Part shown: one piece after another, positions 36,009-47,052 of the stretch
Layout: each line of letters begins with the position of its first letter
How positions within the stretch are numbered: the first letter of the stretch is position 1
Source of the DNA: Codonopsis lanceolata
Lineage: Eukaryota; Streptophyta; Magnoliopsida; Asterales; Campanulaceae
Assembly: GCA_013146195.2 (NCBI GenBank)
Contig: CM028379.1
Coordinates: 156,642,437 to 156,706,436 of the forward strand
Length of the DNA: 64,000 nt
Direction: 5' to 3'
Translations under genes and position numbers: made by a program
Notes under the pieces: generated by a model
Databases searched by the model: none
Told to the model about the DNA's origin: nothing
What the model saw: the letters and a program-made list of their open reading frames with translations, nothing else

Positions 36009-36275
36009 ATCTATTGTGTCTAATCCTTATCTCGATTATGCTTTTTCATCGAGCACGATATGTCTCTGTTCGATTGAAAAGGTTAGTGTTCGAGTTGTGT
36101 GCTTAATATCATCCATTGTGTCCAATCTTTGTCTCGATTATGCTTTTTCATCGAGCGTGATATGTCTTTGCTCGATTGAAAAGGTTGGTGTTCGAGTGAT
36201 GTGTTCACTTTTATTTTGATTATGCCTTTTCAATGAGCACGATATGTTTCTGCTCAATTGCAAAGGTTAGTGATC
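36009..36275 (+). repeat. About 102-bp tandem repeat, three copies
   Basis: Each unit holds CTCGATTATGCTTTTTCATC, GAGC, GATATGTCT and CTCGATTGAAAAGGTTAGTG. It lies between the pol end and the antisense ORF, a region often rich in tandem repeats in Tat-type elements. Confidence 0.8.
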
Positions 36276-36743
36276 GAAAATTTTTATACAAAATGAAACG
36301 CGACCTTGAATCTTAGCTTGAGCCTAAGGTCTGAGCGGTTAGCGAGTTGGGATTTTAGCTCGTGCCTAAAGTCTAAAAACGTAGCAATGTGCAAGTTCGG
36401 TAAACTGAGCTAACGATCAAGAGTTGAGAAATTATTCAACGGAAACATGGTGATATTGAAAAAAGACATCAATATTACATGTCAAATAAAAAATTGGTTT
36501 GCAGAGAAGTATCAAAAGTACAACTGTTATGGTACGCATGCCGAGAAAGGTCTAATGGTCTGAGGGAATCTCTAAAGGTTCAGTCTCGATGGCGTTCTTC
36601 CCCTCCTCGTTTACCGTCGACCCATACTCAATCACGACCACCTCCCCATCATCCCCAGCTGAGTGAGCAGCAATGGTCGCGGCTTCTTGGGATTTGGCCA
36701 TCCAAATTTGCGTCATCAAGTCCGTTACTGTAATTTCAGCGGC

Positions 36744-37641
36744 CTAAGGAGGTGTCAATACAGCCAGCCCTTTTTGTGAGTCTGATTGTGCCAAGGAATT
36801 CATCTCGTCTTCGGTGTAGGGCATCAGGGTGTGACCTAGACGAGCAGAGAAGCAGAAGGGGGTATTGGTTCCCCATTCAGCGAGCAGCTCAGGATGGATG
36901 TCCATCCCGCTGCATGCTATCTGCCTCAGGACGTGATGTACCACTTGGAGATAAAAGGGGTACGCTTCATCATCGACGCAAACGCTGAAGTCTTCTAAGT
37001 TTTTGTATTAAACAATTATGGCTTGCCTCTGCTCCTCGTTGGGTTTGGACAACTCCTCCCTCAGCTTCCTCTCTTTCTCAGTCGCTTTAATCTTGGCCTG
37101 TTCCAGTTCGCTCACCGCTGCTCTGAGCTCCTTCCTCACCTCCCCAATGTTGTTGACGATAGTCTCCTCGGATTTTTTTGGAGAAGTTGAGGTGAGCTTC
37201 CAGAGTTTTCTTCTCCTCTTCAAGCTTGGAGAGCTCAGTTACCTTAACAGTTACGACTTCCTCGCTTTGTTTTAGCTCAGCTCAAAGAGTATTAATCCGC
37301 TCTTCAAGTTTATTCTTCTCAGCGGTCAGGGAGCCGGAGGTCTTTAAATTATCAATGAACCGGTCATACAGCAGCTCAGTTTTGGTGGTCATCTAAAAAT
37401 AAAAAGTACAAGTTAAAACAGAACGTTAAGGTTCATTCGCTGGCAAACAACAGGGAAATAATTACCTCGACCATGCATATCTCGATCTCGCCAACCAAGA
37501 CCGAGCTAGAGTGCTCGACACTCCTTTTTTGAAGGCCAGTATGGCGGAGCCTCTTTGCTATGTCAAGCCCGATTGTGGCAGTGTGACCCCCGCGTCTATT
37601 GGTATTAATGTTGTGCAAGTCGGGGACATCTGGCAATTCAG
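36744..37641 (-). pseudogene. C-terminal part of the Tat-type antisense ORF
   Basis: The minus-strand frame continues directly from the segment ending at 52144 on the other side of the nested insertion (PDVPDLHNINTNRRGGH..., 37636 downward). It is followed by a coiled coil broken by frameshifts (LDNLK..., KLEERINTL, VTELSKLEEEKKTLEA, about 37380-37150; KELRAAVSELEQAKIKATEK, about 37150-37030) and a C-terminal stretch to about 36744. Function is unknown; such antisense proteins in plant gypsy elements often carry a Transposase_28-type domain. Confidence 0.65.
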
Positions 37642-38837
37642 TAGAAATGTTAAATTGGGTTGGCCCTAACCCTATAAGGTTGTGACCCTATTGGGCCGCG
37701 GGTTAAACGATTCATTTAAACGGGCCACTCAAATCGCAGCCCTAACCCTAACCCTGTAGGGTACGGTTTAACCGAGTCAACCCTATTAACACATGATGCC
37801 TTATTTAAATCAAAAAATCGAAATTAAGTAACAAACATATTGAGGGATAAGTGACAACGATTAACAATACGAATTAAAAACATGAAATCAAATTTTATTT
37901 TGAGAAAGTATCTTCTTCAACATCATTATCCTCTTCATCTACAATAATAAAATAACATAAAATAAATGTTGGTAAAAAGTTAATACAATCAAATATTTTA
38001 TTCAAATAGTAAAATATAATACTAAGGTCAACCCGTTTAGCACGGAATTTAAACGGGTTGCATTTTCCTGACCCTAACCCTTTCTAATTCCCGATTAGCA
38101 GGGTTAACCATGTGGTTCTTGACCCTTTTTAACATATCTAATTATGTATCCAAAATTCTCATTTTGACCAATTTTGGAAACTTATATGTCTTAGAACTGT
38201 ACTTACGACCATGTTTGGATTTGACTTTCATCAAATACACATACATCATCACAAAGCTAACAGGGGATAGACAATGGTTTACTGATCGATGTATTTTATA
38301 CGTCGATATCAGGTACTTTTATGACTTAAATTGAGCGATTCCACGAGGCTTTTGGCTACTGATATGTGTTTTTCAGTTGTTTTATGAGTTTCAGGGTTTT
38401 AGGTGGAATTATATGAATTATGAGGCTTTTAGTGAAGATTTCGAGAAAGGGGCCAAAGTGTAAATTGAAGAAAAACAGCAGAAAGACATTCTGGCCACCT
38501 TGCGACCCCAAGGTGTTTAGACCTTGCCTTCGCAAGGTAGGCAGTAAGTGGGATCCCGAAATCAAGACCCCTTGCGACCGCAAGGTACCCAGAACCGGCC
38601 TTTTAAGGTTTTCAAGCCAGATTGGAACTCCTAATCCCCTACAACTCCATGGTATAAATAAAGGACGGTAGCCAAAATCAAAGGACGTCCAAGAAATAGT
38701 TTTAAACAGTTCTAGCGTAGGATTTAGATTGTATAACATAGTTTAGTTATTGTAATTACAGTTTTGAAGATCGATCCATGTATTCATTCATCTCCGTGTG
38801 CAATTCATCTTCAAGGATGAACTAACACTACAACAAA

Positions 38838-40639
38838 AAGGACTATTTGTGACCCCCGTTATTTGGGAGGGCCAAAAAACGGTCCCAAATACTTTTTTTT
38901 GGGAAGGGAAAATTAGTGGTCACAATTACGTAGTATTTGGCACTGTTTTGTAATAACCGACCCAAATACTAGTGTATTTAGGACACTAGTGCAAACCCCG
39001 TACTAAATTCCTCTATTCGGTTCCAAATTAAATCGGTGGTAAAAATATTTCTAGAAGCATATCTTATTTCGCTATCCCGCGTCCCTCTCCCTCCCTCAAA
39101 ATTCCCTCCAAGGTTTTCCCCAAAATTTCCCCCACCTAGGTTTTCCTTCCCAAAATTAAGTGGATAGAGCTGTTACTCTAGCACATCGATAATTCTCTCT
39201 TGCTGTCGCTCTCTCTCTCTCTCTCTCTCTCTTTCGTCCGAAATCGCAGCAGATACCAGTTTGCCGCCATCTTCACATCGCAGAAGCTCTCAGTCTCATC
39301 GGTAAGCCTTTGTCTCTCTCTGTCTTTCTTTGTCTCTTTCTCTCTCATTCTATCATTTGTGTATGTGTCTGTCTCTCTCCCATTCTATCGTTTGTGTATG
39401 TGTCTGTGTTATAATTCTAAAATATTAAGTCTATGTATTATGTTTATTTGTTTGACTATGCATTTCAATTTGGTTGTAGAACTTTTGGATTTTATGTCAA
39501 GTTAGAGATTGTGTTTGAAACTTTGAAATTCATTGTTTGTATCTTTACAATAGTGTGCGTGTCTTTGGAGTATGTGTGTGTTTTATTATTGTTGGTTTCA
39601 TTTTGGTTTCCGTCCATACTCCGGCATCCCTGTGGACTGGGCCTTCTGCCTATTAGCTGTGTCTGCGGGATTTTTTTTGCGAATATAACAAATAATTGGA
39701 AGAAAATCACTATAATATATATAGGGTTACATTGAGTCTAAAATCACCGACTGAAATTTTCGAGAAAGTTATTAAGAAGTTTAGGTTTATAATAGATTGT
39801 TTATAGTTTATTGGATTCATACTGAAATCTATGATTAGACATTTTTTGTGTTTGGGAATTGGTAAAATTGAAAGCAATATGGATTAAAACAATTGATGGT
39901 TCTATTTCTGGATTTCATTTGGACTGCGAGTGACGACTTAGACCACAATTTTTAATTTTGCATTAATAGCTCGACCTGATAAGAACTAGAAGTGAATACA
40001 TGCATATCAGTGAGCCTAAATCCTAATGATATATATGAAGAATCAAGTTTGTTGAACTAATCAGCAATCTTGTTTTCCCATCAACATGAAATGACTGGAA
40101 ATTAAAGAAATACTGTCAATAATAATATCCTGTGATACCTTTCCCATAATATTACAAGGATAAGTCAAACTGCCATGAAATTGGAACATAGAGTAGGGCC
40201 ACTGTTGAAATGTATGGCTTAGGTTTTGTACAGTTGAGAATTGAGAATAGATAGTATGTGACTATGTGAGATTGGAAGGTCCATACTATTCATAAATTTC
40301 TCAGGGAAAGATAAGGAATTAACTTCGATGAGTCAACCTACAAGGCTGGAAAAAGACCCAGAAACTGTTGAATAGTCAAATCAAGCCAACCGAGTACATG
40401 TACATCCGATCCGTCACACAGGTTCCTGGCCAGTTGGTGCACTTGCATCATAAACCCTACTTACTAACTAGTGTAATTGAAGACCATTGAAACCACACAC
40501 GCACACACACAAGATATTACTGAAATTGTTAGAGAGTGCATACTCTGCGCACACGGGTTTTTTTTTTATAATAATACTACTATAATTTTTAAATGTAATA
40601 TATATATTTTTTCTTTTGATAATAGTAATAGTATAATTT
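38838..40639. other. Left part of the CACTA element, unassigned
   Basis: A short subterminal stretch (to about 39050) with TTTGGGAGGG and GGTCCCAAAT motifs is followed by a (CT)n tract (39206-39232) and a GTAAGCC donor-like site at about 39301, reminiscent of a captured 5' UTR and first intron. Nothing further was recognised. Confidence 0.5.
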
Positions 40640-41926
40640 TTAAATTTTTAGGATATCATCTGGACGCATGCCATCACGCAACATACGGTTAAACAATGTT
40701 AATGCCCAATTGCCACAACCATGTTGTGCACATCCAACAATTGCTGAGTTCCATGAAACGATGTTCTTTCCAGAAATTTCCTTGAATATGGCCATTGCAT
40801 CACCTATATTTCCACTTTTAGAATACAATACGACAAGAGAATTACCCACAAAGACATCAGTATCCAGCCCTAGCTTGATAGTTACTGCATTTATCCTTTT
40901 CCCCATATCAAAAGCATCCATTTCACAACATGAATTCAAGGCACTAGTGAAAGAAGATTGATTTGGAAGAACCCCCATTTTGAACATGCCCCCAAAGACC
41001 TCCAACGCTTCTTCATGCTTGCTATTTAAACCATAACCAGTTAAAAGAGCTGTCCACACAACCACATTCATATGCAACTTCTCATTAAAAACTTTGGTAG
41101 AAAAAACTAATTTCCTTGCAGTGTGCATAAAAGGTAACAAGTGAAGCAGTGACATATGCATCAGACATGTATCCTTGCTTAACGATATTGCCATGAACTT
41201 GAACACCCAAACGTAAAGCCATTACATTTGCGCAGGCAGTTATTACAGATGAGTAAGTTGTCGAAGTGGGTTGAACACCATCATTTGACATCCGCTTAAA
41301 CATAATCAAAGAGTCATTGCTCTTCCCATGCTGATCAAGCCCACTACTCATCGAAGTCCAAGAAATCACATTCCGCCATGGCATCACCTTAAACAACTTC
41401 ACAGCATCTTCCAATCTGTTATTGATAAAATACCCATAAATCATTGAATTCCACGCAGCTATATCCCTCACAGGCATCCAACAAAAAAAATCATTCAGCC
41501 AGCTCGATTTCCCCAATCCGCAAGAACCCATTTATCATAGTCGTCCAAGAAATCACATTTCTGTAAGGCATTTCATCAAACAGCTTCCTACCCATACCCA
41601 TACCCAAATCCCCACAATCCAGACATCCTCTGATAATCAAGTTCCACATAACCAACCGTGTCACGAACAGGAATTTCATCAAATAGCTTCAAAGCATCAC
41701 TGAGCCTACTGTTTTTGACATAAAGAGCTATCATTTTAGTGCAAATATATATATTTGGGGAAGATAATTTATCAAAAGCTGCGCGAGCTTCGTCTAATTG
41801 GTAGTTTTCAAGGTGATTAGTATATTCTTTTGTAATCGGTTTGCCATAACATGCGGACCCGGCTAAGCTTTTGTAGTGGTGTGTGAAATTGGTTGGTAAG
41901 CCAATACGAGAATTATAGTGAACCAT
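40640..41926 (-). pseudogene. PPR protein gene fragment (At5g46460-like)
   Basis: From 41926 the minus strand encodes an almost continuous run of PLS-class pentatricopeptide repeats, broken by frameshifts near 41630, 41500 and 41110. Recognisable units include NVISWTTMINGFLRIGEIELAE, DIAAWNSMIYGYFINNRLED, GLDQHGKSNDSL, NVVVWTALLTGYGLN, VLPNQSSFTSALNSCCEMD and GKNIVSWNSAIVGCAQHGCG. The sequence and order recall Arabidopsis At5g46460, a predicted mitochondrial PPR protein. The 3' part (last PPRs and the E/E+ motifs expected) is cut off at about 40640, where AT-rich unrelated DNA begins. It is a captured or duplicated 5' fragment and cannot encode a working RNA-binding protein. Confidence 0.85.
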
Positions 41927-42196
41927 GTGGGCAAAGTTTTGAGGCTTCGAATCATGGCAGGGAATGGACCCATGACTTGATCATTTGAGTTGGTGTTGCT
42001 ACTAGTTGACTTAAAATCCAAAAGTTATAAAAAGAGAGAATGATGTAGCTGTATAACTACTCTCTCCCTCGGTGGATGGATTTCAAAAAGATAAAAAGGT
42101 TATGGTTTAAAGTTACAAGATAAAAAGGCCCCCCACCCAACCTTCAGGTCATCCATTTAGGCTAATCTGTTTCTTAAAAGAATATTTTATTATCCT

Positions 42197-42361
42197 TGTT
42201 CACCTTGTTCTTTTTGATTCCTTTTGGTAAAAGTAGAACAGCAAAAATAGATTAACAAAGAGATCATACTAGTTATTGCTTATGAGAAATGGTTATGTTC
42301 ACCTTGTTCTTTTTGATTCCTTTTGGTAAAAGTAGAATAGCAAAAATAGATTAACAAAGAG
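42197..42361. repeat. Direct duplication of about 68 bp
   Basis: CACCTTGTTCTTTTTGATTC followed by CTTTTGGTAAAAGTAGAA occurs at about 42199 and again at about 42298, with one mismatch. Confidence 0.8.
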
Positions 42362-42604
42362 AACTTGGAACTGCCATTGGGTTAAAGCACACTTGGTTCT
42401 CAAAAAGGCCTTCTCCAGTACCATTCATTAGTTTTTTTGTGCTAGGGGATGATGATTGAACCTTTTAAAGAAACTCTGTTGGTGATGCAGAAAATTTCTC
42501 TTTTCTGCAGACTACAAATTCTTATTGTGGGAAGTTTAGACATGGCATGTGTAAGAGCATAGCATAATCCAAAGAAAAGTGAGAAAAGGGGAACTAAATG
42601 CGAA

Positions 42605-42934
42605 CCATTATGATATTATTTTCACAGGTCACTTTCTTGCATTCCTCTGCAAGCCTTTGCAGCTCTTTCCTCAGTGTCCGAGTCTAGTTGTACAACACAT
42701 CGACCCTTACTTGCAGTTCCTCACATTCTGCCTGATTAAAATAAAAAAAAGCAATAGATATTTCCTACATTATGAGAGGTCTTACTTAAACTGGTTAATT
42801 GTATGGACGACAAAAAAGTAATGGAAAAATGGAACAAAACTGAAAAAAAATACTACCATTTTGCGTAATATGGACCTCTGAGCCGACTCCCTATTTGATT
42901 ACTTCCTCTTTTCTCGTTTTATTTCTCGATCACC
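42605..42934 (-). pseudogene. G-box-binding bZIP factor fragment, two exons with introns
   Basis: Exon A (42934-42857, minus) reads GDREIKREKRK, stop, SNRESAQRSILRKM, the bZIP basic region (consensus KRKQSNRESARRSRLRKQ). It is preceded by an AG acceptor and followed by GT. Exon B (from 42731) reads AECEELQVRVDVLYN, stop, TRTLRKELQRLAEECKK, the leucine-zipper part of plant GBF-type factors. The exon phase (0/0) and junction between RK(Q) and AECEELQ match the normal gene structure. Two nonsense changes kill the frame. Introns are retained, so genomic DNA was copied, not mRNA. Confidence 0.85.
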
Positions 42935-43253
42935 CTGAAAAAGAATCCTATAACGGATGAAAAGAATAAAGCACACAATATGGATGAAGAATCTGATGAT
43001 ATGAATGATGATTTGTATTCGAGCATGAGTGATGAATCTGATGATTAGTTTATTGTACTTATTTATTTTTGGTAGAAAGATCAACTTACGTCAACATGCT
43101 TTTAAATTCATTTATCATACTGAATCTGTTGATGATTAATTTTATTTGATGACTATGTTCTTGCATTGGTGTTATATTTATTTAATCATTTAACTTATTT
43201 CTTGTTATTAAGATAATTGTCATATATTGATAACCTTAATTTGTATATTTTGT

Positions 43254-43404
43254 ATGGCTCGAAAGAGACGACGTAGCTACAATTTCATGTCTGAAGTGCC
43301 AACTAATGAAGCACCCATTCAGCCCACTCAGCCACCAATACAACAACGCTCACAAACATCGTCACAGGACCGGAAGGACTTCACATGCTCATATTCGAAC
43401 AGAG
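43254..43404 (+). pseudogene. Possible first exon of the CACTA TNPA-like gene
   Basis: An ATG at 43254 opens MARKRRRSYNFMSE and a Gln/Pro/Thr-rich stretch (TQPPIQQRSQTSSQ), ending in a GT donor at 43405. Basic starts with Pro/Gln-rich tails are common in the N-terminal exons of Ptta/En/Spm proteins. The next exon in the expected phase was not found, so the link to 49423-50132 is an inference. Confidence 0.45.
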
Positions 43405-43424
43405 GTAAGCTACATAACTAAAAT

Positions 43425-43672
43425 GCTTGTTGGGGTGCCCTCGTTTGATGGGTGTGCACCATTGTTTTGTTGTTGAACGTAAATACTTTGTTGGGGTGCC
43501 CTCGCTTGATGGGTGTGCACCATTGTTTTGTTGTTGTATGTAAATGCTTTGTTGGGGTGCCCTCGCTTGATGGGTGTGCACCATTGTTTTTTTGTTGTAC
43601 GTAAATGCTTTGTTGGGGTGCACTCGTTTGATGGGTGTGGACCATTGTTTTGTTGTTATACGTAAATGCTTT
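43425..43672. repeat. 62-bp minisatellite, four copies
   Basis: The unit contains TTGTTGGGGTGCCCTCG, TTGATGGGTGTGCACCATTG and TTTTGTTGTTGTACGTAAAT; copies differ at only a few bases. Confidence 0.9.
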
Positions 43673-43779
43673 CGCTTAAATGATTTGTTAAACCTCATTT
43701 TAATAAAAAGTAAGCGAGAAATGAGACCTATAGCTTTTCTAGTGTCTTTGAAAGAGAAGTGAAAATCCATAAGATAAAA

Positions 43780-44460
43780 AATGCATCCAGGAGTGCATTG
43801 GAAAGGACTAGCATGACTCTAACTCTTGTGATACCCGTTGCCGCTTTCTTTTTCGACTTTGCATCTTCGTTGCTTGTTAAAACAGTCCCATGATGTCATG
43901 TTCGAACCACAACAGTCCTGAAATTGTGTTCCTCTATTTCTCTTTTTCTCCTTTCTGGTCTTCCAAAACCCATCAGTTTTTTCTTTTATTTACTTGCCTT
44001 CTTTACGGGTGATGCATCATCATGTCACTCTGTATGATGGTGCTTATTTTCATCCAGTGTCATACTTAGAAGAGTTTAGGCTGGGGATGCATTTAGGAGT
44101 CTTTGTGCGAGCTGTATGCGGTGAGAGACGCACGTACGGTAATGAGGGGGGTAAAATCTATACGTCTGAGGCATCAACCTATGAAAGATAAACTTACTCA
44201 TGAAGCAGCTGAATCTAAATCAAGAGAATCAAGCTAGTCCAGCTATTCACAAAGAAAGCTGAATTTGCTAAGTCCGCTAGTCGGTCAACCCATCAATAAG
44301 AATCAATTAAAGCAGATGTGTAGTCTTCTCCGAAAACCTGGGTCTATAGAGAAAGCTGTGAATCCCTGTCAATTCTATTTGTTCTCAGCGGCAGTCAATC
44401 TAGTAATTCAGAAAACAAATCAAGCTATTACAATACAAAGAGAAAGAGGCTAACCAAGAC
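43780..44460. other. Probable mitochondrial DNA fragment with group II intron domain V
   Basis: At 44109-44140 GAGCTGTATGCG, GTGAGAG and ACGCACGTACGG form the conserved hairpin of organellar group II intron domain V, with an AGC triad and a short loop. Such domains are frequent in plant mitochondrial nad gene introns, so a nuclear mitochondrial fragment (NUMT) is the likely source. I could not name the gene, and the outer limits given are approximate. Confidence 0.5.
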
Positions 44461-44767
44461 TAAACATTATCTTTATAGATGCCTTCCTGGGGAAAAGAAA
44501 AATTCAGAAGGAAAAGTGTTGAAAAAAACTCAACCTCGACCCAAATTCTAAGGAGGACAAATGTCTGCTTTACTGATACACAAATCTTACTAAGAAATCC
44601 TCTCTTAAACAACTCTAGTAAGGCTACAAAATTAGTATTTCATTTATAAGCATCACTTGGAGGGTGCATGCTTTAACTGATGAGCGAAAATCTAGCAAAC
44701 TGCCATCAAAAGTGCATATATGGCACTCTATTCTGGTCATGAGATAGCCACGTTCAAAATTTGAGGC

Positions 44768-44860
44768 AGGAATGGGTATGGAAATTAAAGATCCCTCAAA
44801 ATCTCAAACACTTTCTTAGGGTCGCTCAATATAACAGTCCTGAACTTTAACCCAATGAGG
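44768..44860 (+). pseudogene. LINE fragment (zf-RVT-like)
   Basis: WVWKLKIPQNLKHFLRVAQ is like the W-x-W-K-L-K-x-P-x-K-x-K-x-F-L-W motif of the zinc-binding domain behind LINE reverse transcriptases. The frame is short and closes with a stop. Confidence 0.45.
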
Positions 44861-45109
44861 CCTGACCATCTACTTCTTACTTAAAGACCCTATACAGACT
44901 ACCTAGTTCCCATACCATGATCTCCCCCGTGTTTGTGCCAACTATATGAGTTAAAACATTAACAAAGAGAGCACAGAAAAACAGGAAAGATAATTATTCA
45001 GCTAATTTTGAGTATCCAAAAATCATTAAGAAATAAACCAAGAAGTATCAGAAAAGTTTGCGAAAGCTAACCAAGGAGCAGGATTTGTTGTATTGGATGG
45101 AAGACCAAA

Positions 45110-45330
45110 CTATTGACTACTGAACCTCGATTTAAAGTCATGACAACAGACAGAGACAGAGTGTACACCAAATACCGACCCCACCTGAGTCAAAACTCGA
45201 CTATCCCACATGACCAGAATACCTCCCGCTGATCCGATTGCATCCAGATGTTCCCAGTCGGACCACTGGTTCCCTCCCACACTCATAATCAATCTTCTGT
45301 CCACTAAAACAAGTTTAGTTTCTTGCTGGT
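45110..45330 (-). pseudogene. LINE endonuclease fragment
   Basis: QETKLVLVDRRLIMSVGGNQ followed by DAIGSAGGILVMWDSRVL is the typical L1-like apurinic endonuclease N-terminal motif (QETK...GGI). Nothing before or after it is kept. Confidence 0.75.
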
Positions 45331-47052
45331 GCATAACGCATATCTGGTGCATACTAAAACACACACATGCACACACAGAGGCACATTATGCATATCAACA
45401 TTCTTGTTGGCCAATGGCCAGACAAAGCACTACCAGTGGGCAACAATTTGAACCTTTGGGCTCTAGGACGGCTGCGAAAGGTCCTACCCAACCCCCTGAT
45501 TCTAGCTTTTCATAGGTAACTCTCCCAGAAACTAGGGAGATTAGATGGGTGTAGTGCCTGAGGATTAGGATCATAATATCCTATAGACAGACGCAAAGAA
45601 AGAAAGAAACAGAAGAAGATATTGTTATGTCACCTGGGCAAGAATAGTAGTAGATTCTCCAGCATATATAGTGCAAGATCTTTCCAACTAGCTGCCTTTA
45701 ACTTTGAAATCACATACAGCTTCCTTCGTGTTAGCAGCTAAGAATACATCAAGCGAAGACTTGAATTGGATGATTGATGACTGCTTGGCACTGAACAGTA
45801 GATCCTTGGAGTCTGAGCTATCTCCCCTGAATACTTTCCACCTCTTATGTAATTTAATATTCTTTTAATATTCAAAGCTCTTGTAGGTTTTTGAGGCGTT
45901 GGGCTTAATGAAATTTCCATATATTTATCCTGACCCAGAGAGCCGTAGATTGCGTGCTGCTCTTGCTGAGGATTCTGGTCTTGAGTCTGAATATATTCTT
46001 GTAGGATGCGGTGCTGATGAGCTGTAGTAAATTTGCAAGGTTATTACAATCCAATCAAGGTTGAACAATAGATACAATCAAATAATAGCATCATACTGAT
46101 TCTCTCTCCATCCATGAGTCTTTCTTAAAATATTTTGGGTGATATAACATTTGTGTACAGAGAGAAAATGGAATAAGGATGTGATATTTTGGGTTTACTC
46201 TGCAGGAAAGAGTTCAAATGCAAATACCATGGTAAACTGTGTGAATATAAACCTGTTCAAATGCAAATACCATGCAAGTACCTGTTCCTGCAGCGGGAGT
46301 CAGCGTCGCAGTCGTTGTGAGTTGTCACAATCAGATTCGTGTTTGCCTAGAGTGGGAGAGTGACTAAGTCAACCCCTTGCCTAATTTAGATATAAGGTTT
46401 CCTTTTTTCTTCTTTTACTATATCTTTTGGTTAAAAACATGGGTTGAGAACTCGATTTAGTCGTGTGTCATGAAGGCGACGCCTCATGCCTAGGCGAGTA
46501 AGGTGAGCCTCCATACCGCCATTCCTTATCTGTTGTCCTTAACTACCCCACCTCCAGTCATGCGCTGACCCCTCACCTCGCCTCAGGCCATTGAGGCACA
46601 CACTTTTAATAAATATATGATATATGATACACACCACAGCAAAATGGAGTTGCAAAACAGAAGAATAGGACACTCATTGAAGCAAGAAGAACCATGTTCA
46701 ATGGTCCAAACATACCAAAATAATTATGGAAAAAAGTCAATACTGCTTGTTATAATCTCAACAGGCTAGCATCACAAAAGATCCAACAAGGAACAACGGG
46801 GGAGGGTGGGATGTGATTTTTATTCTGATGCCCTTAGTTAAGTACCAAGAAACTAAATGAAGTGTTCTGAACCAATGCATAACGCATATCTGGTGCATAC
46901 TAAAACACGCACATGCACACATAGAGGCACATTATGCATATCAACATTCTTGTTGGCCAATGGCCAGACAAAGCACAGTGGGCAACAATCTGAACCTTTG
47001 GGCTCTAGGACGGCTGCGAAAGGTCCTACCCAACCCCCTGATTCTAGCTTTG
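45328..47052. repeat. Pair of about 180-bp direct repeats
   Basis: A block from TGCATAACGCATATCTGGTG to AACCCCCTGATTCTAGCTT is present at 45331-45510 and at 46873-47050 with few differences. The first copy overlaps the LINE endonuclease fragment, so a segment was duplicated after that fragment had arrived. Confidence 0.85.
45887..46023 (+). pseudogene. One exon of histidinol-phosphate aminotransferase
   Basis: Between an AG acceptor (45885-45886) and a GT (46024-46025), 137 nt encode VFEALGLMKFPYIYPDPESR and on through RLRAALAEDSGLESEYILVG to CGADEL. This is a conserved early segment of plant histidinol-phosphate aminotransferase (histidine biosynthesis, plastid), including the GCGADE motif near the cofactor-binding region. 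It is open with no stop. The flanks look intronic and neighbouring exons are absent, so it is an isolated captured exon. Confidence 0.88.

Noticed and set aside
42935..43050. Acidic plus-strand frame ending MDEESDDMNDDLYSSMSDESDD as a possible TNPD C-terminus
   Set aside because: Too short, no Transposase_21 residues upstream, and its start overlaps the splice acceptor of the bZIP fragment on the other strand.
43425..43672. Possible CRISPR-like array
   Set aside because: Units are contiguous with no unique spacers, in plant nuclear DNA.
43381..43770. 129-codon repetitive minus frame (TKQWCTPIKRGHPNK units)
   Set aside because: It is the translation of the 62-bp minisatellite.
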